A stretch of 8,330 nt of DNA from assembly GCA_964470285.1 (NCBI GenBank), contig CAYYBZ010000067.1:1-8330 (forward strand). Reading direction: 5' to 3'. This stretch comes from CAYYBZ01 sp964470285 [NCBI: uncultured Oligoflexia bacterium] (GTDB lineage Bacteria; Bdellovibrionota_G; CAYYBZ01). Shown one piece after another: positions 6,705 through 8,330 of this stretch. Every line of letters begins with the position of its first letter. Positions within the stretch are counted from its first letter, which is position 1. A program made the position numbers and the translations under genes. A model generated the notes under the pieces. The model was not told where the DNA came from and ran no database searches. It saw only the letters and a list, made by a program, of their open reading frames with translations.

Positions 6705-7002
6705 GTTTTATACTCAAAGATTCATCTATATCAATAAATTGAACGCCTAAACCCTCTATTTTTCCTTCTCTTTTTTCAATTCTTACTACTTTTCCTCTGA
6801 CAATCAGAAGGTCTTTGATACCCTGTATAGAGATTTCAAGATTTAAAACAGTTCCTACGGGGAGTTCCCTGTCGGTTACAAGATAAACACCGCCTGCGCT
6901 TAAGTCCTTGGTAAAATAGAAATCTTTTTTGCCTTTGTCTGTTGTTCTTGAAACTTTTGCGGTAACCGGAATTCTTGAATGCTTTCTTTTATCGTCAGTC
7001 AT
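6679..7002 (-). CDS. Single-domain PilZ protein (predicted c-di-GMP binding), paralogue of the neighbouring one
   Basis: A 107-residue PilZ domain protein. Both c-di-GMP motifs are intact: Arg6-Lys-His-Ser-Arg10 (RxxxR) and Asp33-Leu-Ser35-Ala-Gly-Gly38 (DxSxxG), followed by barrel strands including LPVGTVLNLEI (47-57) and RGKVVRIEKREG (69-80). It aligns end to end with the convergent PilZ protein, sharing RIP, LPVGTV and KVVRI-like blocks at roughly one third identity by eye, so the two are old paralogues rather than a recent duplication. ATG at 7002 has GAGG seven bases upstream (7013-7010), a good ribosome binding site. It starts 40 bases after the phosphohexomutase stop on the same strand and is probably cotranscribed with it, which suggests but does not prove a link to sugar-nucleotide or polysaccharide metabolism. 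Its last 26 bases overlap the convergent gene. Confidence 0.92.
   Translation of the reverse strand: MTDDKRKHSRIPVTAKVSRTTDKGKKDFYFTKDLSAGGVYLVTDRELPVGTVLNLEISIQGIKDLLIVRGKVVRIEKREGKIEGLGVQFIDIDESLSIKLKNFLNNS
6681..6702. repeat. Quasi-palindrome shared by the 3' ends of the two convergent PilZ genes
   Basis: Outer arms AAGAATT (6681-6687) and AATTCTT (6696-6702) pair perfectly. Inside, TT (6689-6690) and AA (6693-6694) also pair, so 9 of 11 positions are symmetric. Both coding frames pass through it and end alike: Lys-Asn-Tyr-Ser-Lys-Asn-Ser on the plus strand and Lys-Asn-Phe-Leu-Asn-Asn-Ser on the minus. The stem is A/T-rich and lacks a long U-tract, so terminator function in either direction would be weak. 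Confidence 0.6.
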
Positions 7003-7042
7003 TATCTTTCCTCGATTAGCTATTATAAATCAAAGTTTAAAT

Positions 7043-8330
7043 TCATACCAGAAACTCTTTTGCTTTAACCGCAATTTCTTCTACACCGTCCGAATCTTGC
7101 GCCTCTACATAGATTCTCACTAAAGGCTCGGTTCCCGATTCTCTGAAAAGCACCCATGATTTATCCTTGAAGTGAACTTTAACGCCATCCAAATTTTCAA
7201 CCTTTTCTACCGTTTTTCCAAGGAATTTATCCTTTACCCTGCTTAGTTTTTCTTTTAAAGAAGATTTAATTTCATCAGACACTCTTAAGTTTACTCTTTT
7301 GGTCTCGAGATTCCCTATTCTTTTATAAAAATCTTCTAAAAGCTCATTTGTTGTTGCTTTTCTTTTGGCCATAGCCTCAACAACCAGAAGGCAAGCCAGT
7401 ATTCCGTCTTTTTCGGGAACATGATTTATTATGGAAAGACCAGCGCTTTCCTCTCCTCCTATTATAATTTTTTTATCGGCTATGAGTTTACCGATGTATT
7501 TGAACCCGACCGGGTTTTCATAAAGTTTGCGGTCATATTTTTTTGCAACAAGGTCAAGCAGCGAGCTTGTCGCGAAAGAACGTGCCAGCCCTAAGTTTTC
7601 AGGTAAATTTCTTTCGTTTATCAGATAGTCGGCTAAAAGAGCTACTATTTTATTGGGTTCGATAAACTTTGCGTCAGAACCTATTATTCCGAACCTGTCA
7701 CCGTCGCCATCAGTTGATATGCCGACACAAAGACCTTTTGTTTTTTTTATGAGGGTTTTTATTTTTCCCAGATTTTCTGAAGACGGTTCCGGCCCTTTAT
7801 CTGAAAAATAAGGATCCAGATTATCGTTTATCGTTTCACATTCAATTGAGTGACTTTGAAGTACATGATTAACATATCCTCTGCCTGTTCCGTGAATCGC
7901 ATCGAAATAAACTTGTATTGAAGAGTTTGTGAGGTTATCGAAAGAAATGTTCTTTCTAAGAAGATTAAAATAGTCTTTTGAAGGATCTATATCTTCATAA
8001 AGGCCGGAGCTTTTTGCTTCCTCTAGCGATTCCAAAGAATTCACTTCACCGTCAGGTATTGAATTTATTAATTGCTCCAATTTTTTTGTATCATCGGGTA
8101 AGGCTGGACCGCCCCATGAAGGGGAAAATTTAAAACCTGAATATTCGTAGGGATTGTGGCTGGCAGTAATGTTTATTCCCCCGTCAAGCGAGTTTTTGAT
8201 TATGTAAGCGGAAATAACCGGGGTGGGCACATCCCTATCCGTCAGAAAACTTTTGATTCCCTTTGAAGTCAAAACCAGCACCGCCTGTTTTGCAAATTCC
8301 CACCCCATAAATCTGGCGTCATAACCGACA
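7043..8330 (-). CDS. Alpha-D-phosphohexomutase (phosphoglucomutase/phosphomannomutase family), N-terminus off the window
   Basis: The frame is open from the right edge (first visible residues VGYDARFMGWEF) to TGA at 7045-7043, giving 428 visible residues. About 40 N-terminal residues should lie outside, for a usual total near 470. The ATG at 8308 is internal, because the VGYDxRF strand typical of domain 1 precedes it. All four family loops are present (visible numbering): the phosphoserine loop TASHNP with Ser57, the Mg2+-binding loop DGDGDR (207-212), the sugar-specificity loop GGEESAG (291-297) and the phosphate-binding loop RESGTEPLVRIY (396-407). The enzyme interconverts hexose 1- and 6-phosphates in the cytosol, feeding glycogen, UDP-glucose or GDP-mannose pathways. 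GEESxG is more typical of phosphoglucomutase-type members, but glucose versus mannose preference cannot be fixed from sequence, and glucosamine-phosphate mutase is less likely. A PilZ gene follows after 40 bases on the same strand. Confidence 0.95.
   Translation of the reverse strand, partial: VGYDARFMGWEFAKQAVLVLTSKGIKSFLTDRDVPTPVISAYIIKNSLDGGINITASHNPYEYSGFKFSPSWGGPALPDDTKKLEQLINSIPDGEVNSLESLEEAKSSGLYEDIDPSKDYFNLLRKNISFDNLTNSSIQVYFDAIHGTGRGYVNHVLQSHSIECETINDNLDPYFSDKGPEPSSENLGKIKTLIKKTKGLCVGISTDGDGDRFGIIGSDAKFIEPNKIVALLADYLINERNLPENLGLARSFATSSLLDLVAKKYDRKLYENPVGFKYIGKLIADKKIIIGGEESAGLSIINHVPEKDGILACLLVVEAMAKRKATTNELLEDFYKRIGNLETKRVNLRVSDEIKSSLKEKLSRVKDKFLGKTVEKVENLDGVKVHFKDKSWVLFRESGTEPLVRIYVEAQDSDGVEEIAVKAKEFLV

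Noticed and set aside
7022-7027. TATAAT on the minus strand as a separate promoter for the minus-strand PilZ gene
   Set aside because: No -35 box at 16-18 bases, and the start would leave a leader of only about 12 bases containing the ribosome binding site; cotranscription with the mutase is simpler.
6929-7123. Plus-strand 64-codon frame across the PilZ/phosphohexomutase junction
   Set aside because: Antisense to the ends of two real genes, with no motif.

Overview
The window is a low-GC stretch of bacterial chromosome with dense coding, almost all of it on the minus strand. The gene set points to an anaerobic, probably Gram-negative-type bacterium. It includes a giant oxygen-sensitive-type 2-hydroxyacyl-CoA dehydratase activase, a tryptophan-degrading lyase, and PilZ proteins that imply cyclic-di-GMP signalling. 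The sequence alone does not fix the phylum. There are no RNA genes, insertion sequences, CRISPR arrays or tRNAs that I can see. No gap between genes exceeds about 145 bases.

Layout from right to left, in the direction of minus-strand transcription: (1) 8330-7043, an alpha-D-phosphohexomutase (phosphogluco-/phosphomannomutase) whose N-terminus lies beyond the right edge, followed after 40 bases by (2) a single-domain PilZ protein (7002-6679). (3) A second PilZ gene on the plus strand (6363-6704) runs head-on into it; the two converge and share 26 coding bases at a quasi-palindrome. (4) Divergent from that PilZ gene, behind a strong sigma-70 promoter (TTGACA-17-TATATA, 6289-6261), is a beta-eliminating lyase whose specificity residues mark it as tryptophanase (6223-4880). 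It is followed closely by (5) a LytS-like membrane histidine kinase (4843-3530) and (6) a LytTR response regulator (3533-2754). The kinase and regulator overlap by four bases, and the three genes look like one operon. (7) After a 145-base gap containing a perfect 16-bp palindrome, a fused two-module CoA-dehydratase activase starts at 2608 and runs off the left edge (869 residues visible).

Working picture: the lyase splits tryptophan to indole, pyruvate and ammonia. The LytS/LytTR pair made from the same transcript could sense a product or related signal. The palindrome upstream of the activase carries, on both strands, a 9-mer that fits the generic LytTR-protein half-site, so the activase is a plausible regulated target. 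This link is inference. The families themselves are well supported. The right-hand genes (sugar-phosphate mutase plus two PilZ proteins) fit cell-envelope or exopolysaccharide metabolism under c-di-GMP control, also by inference.
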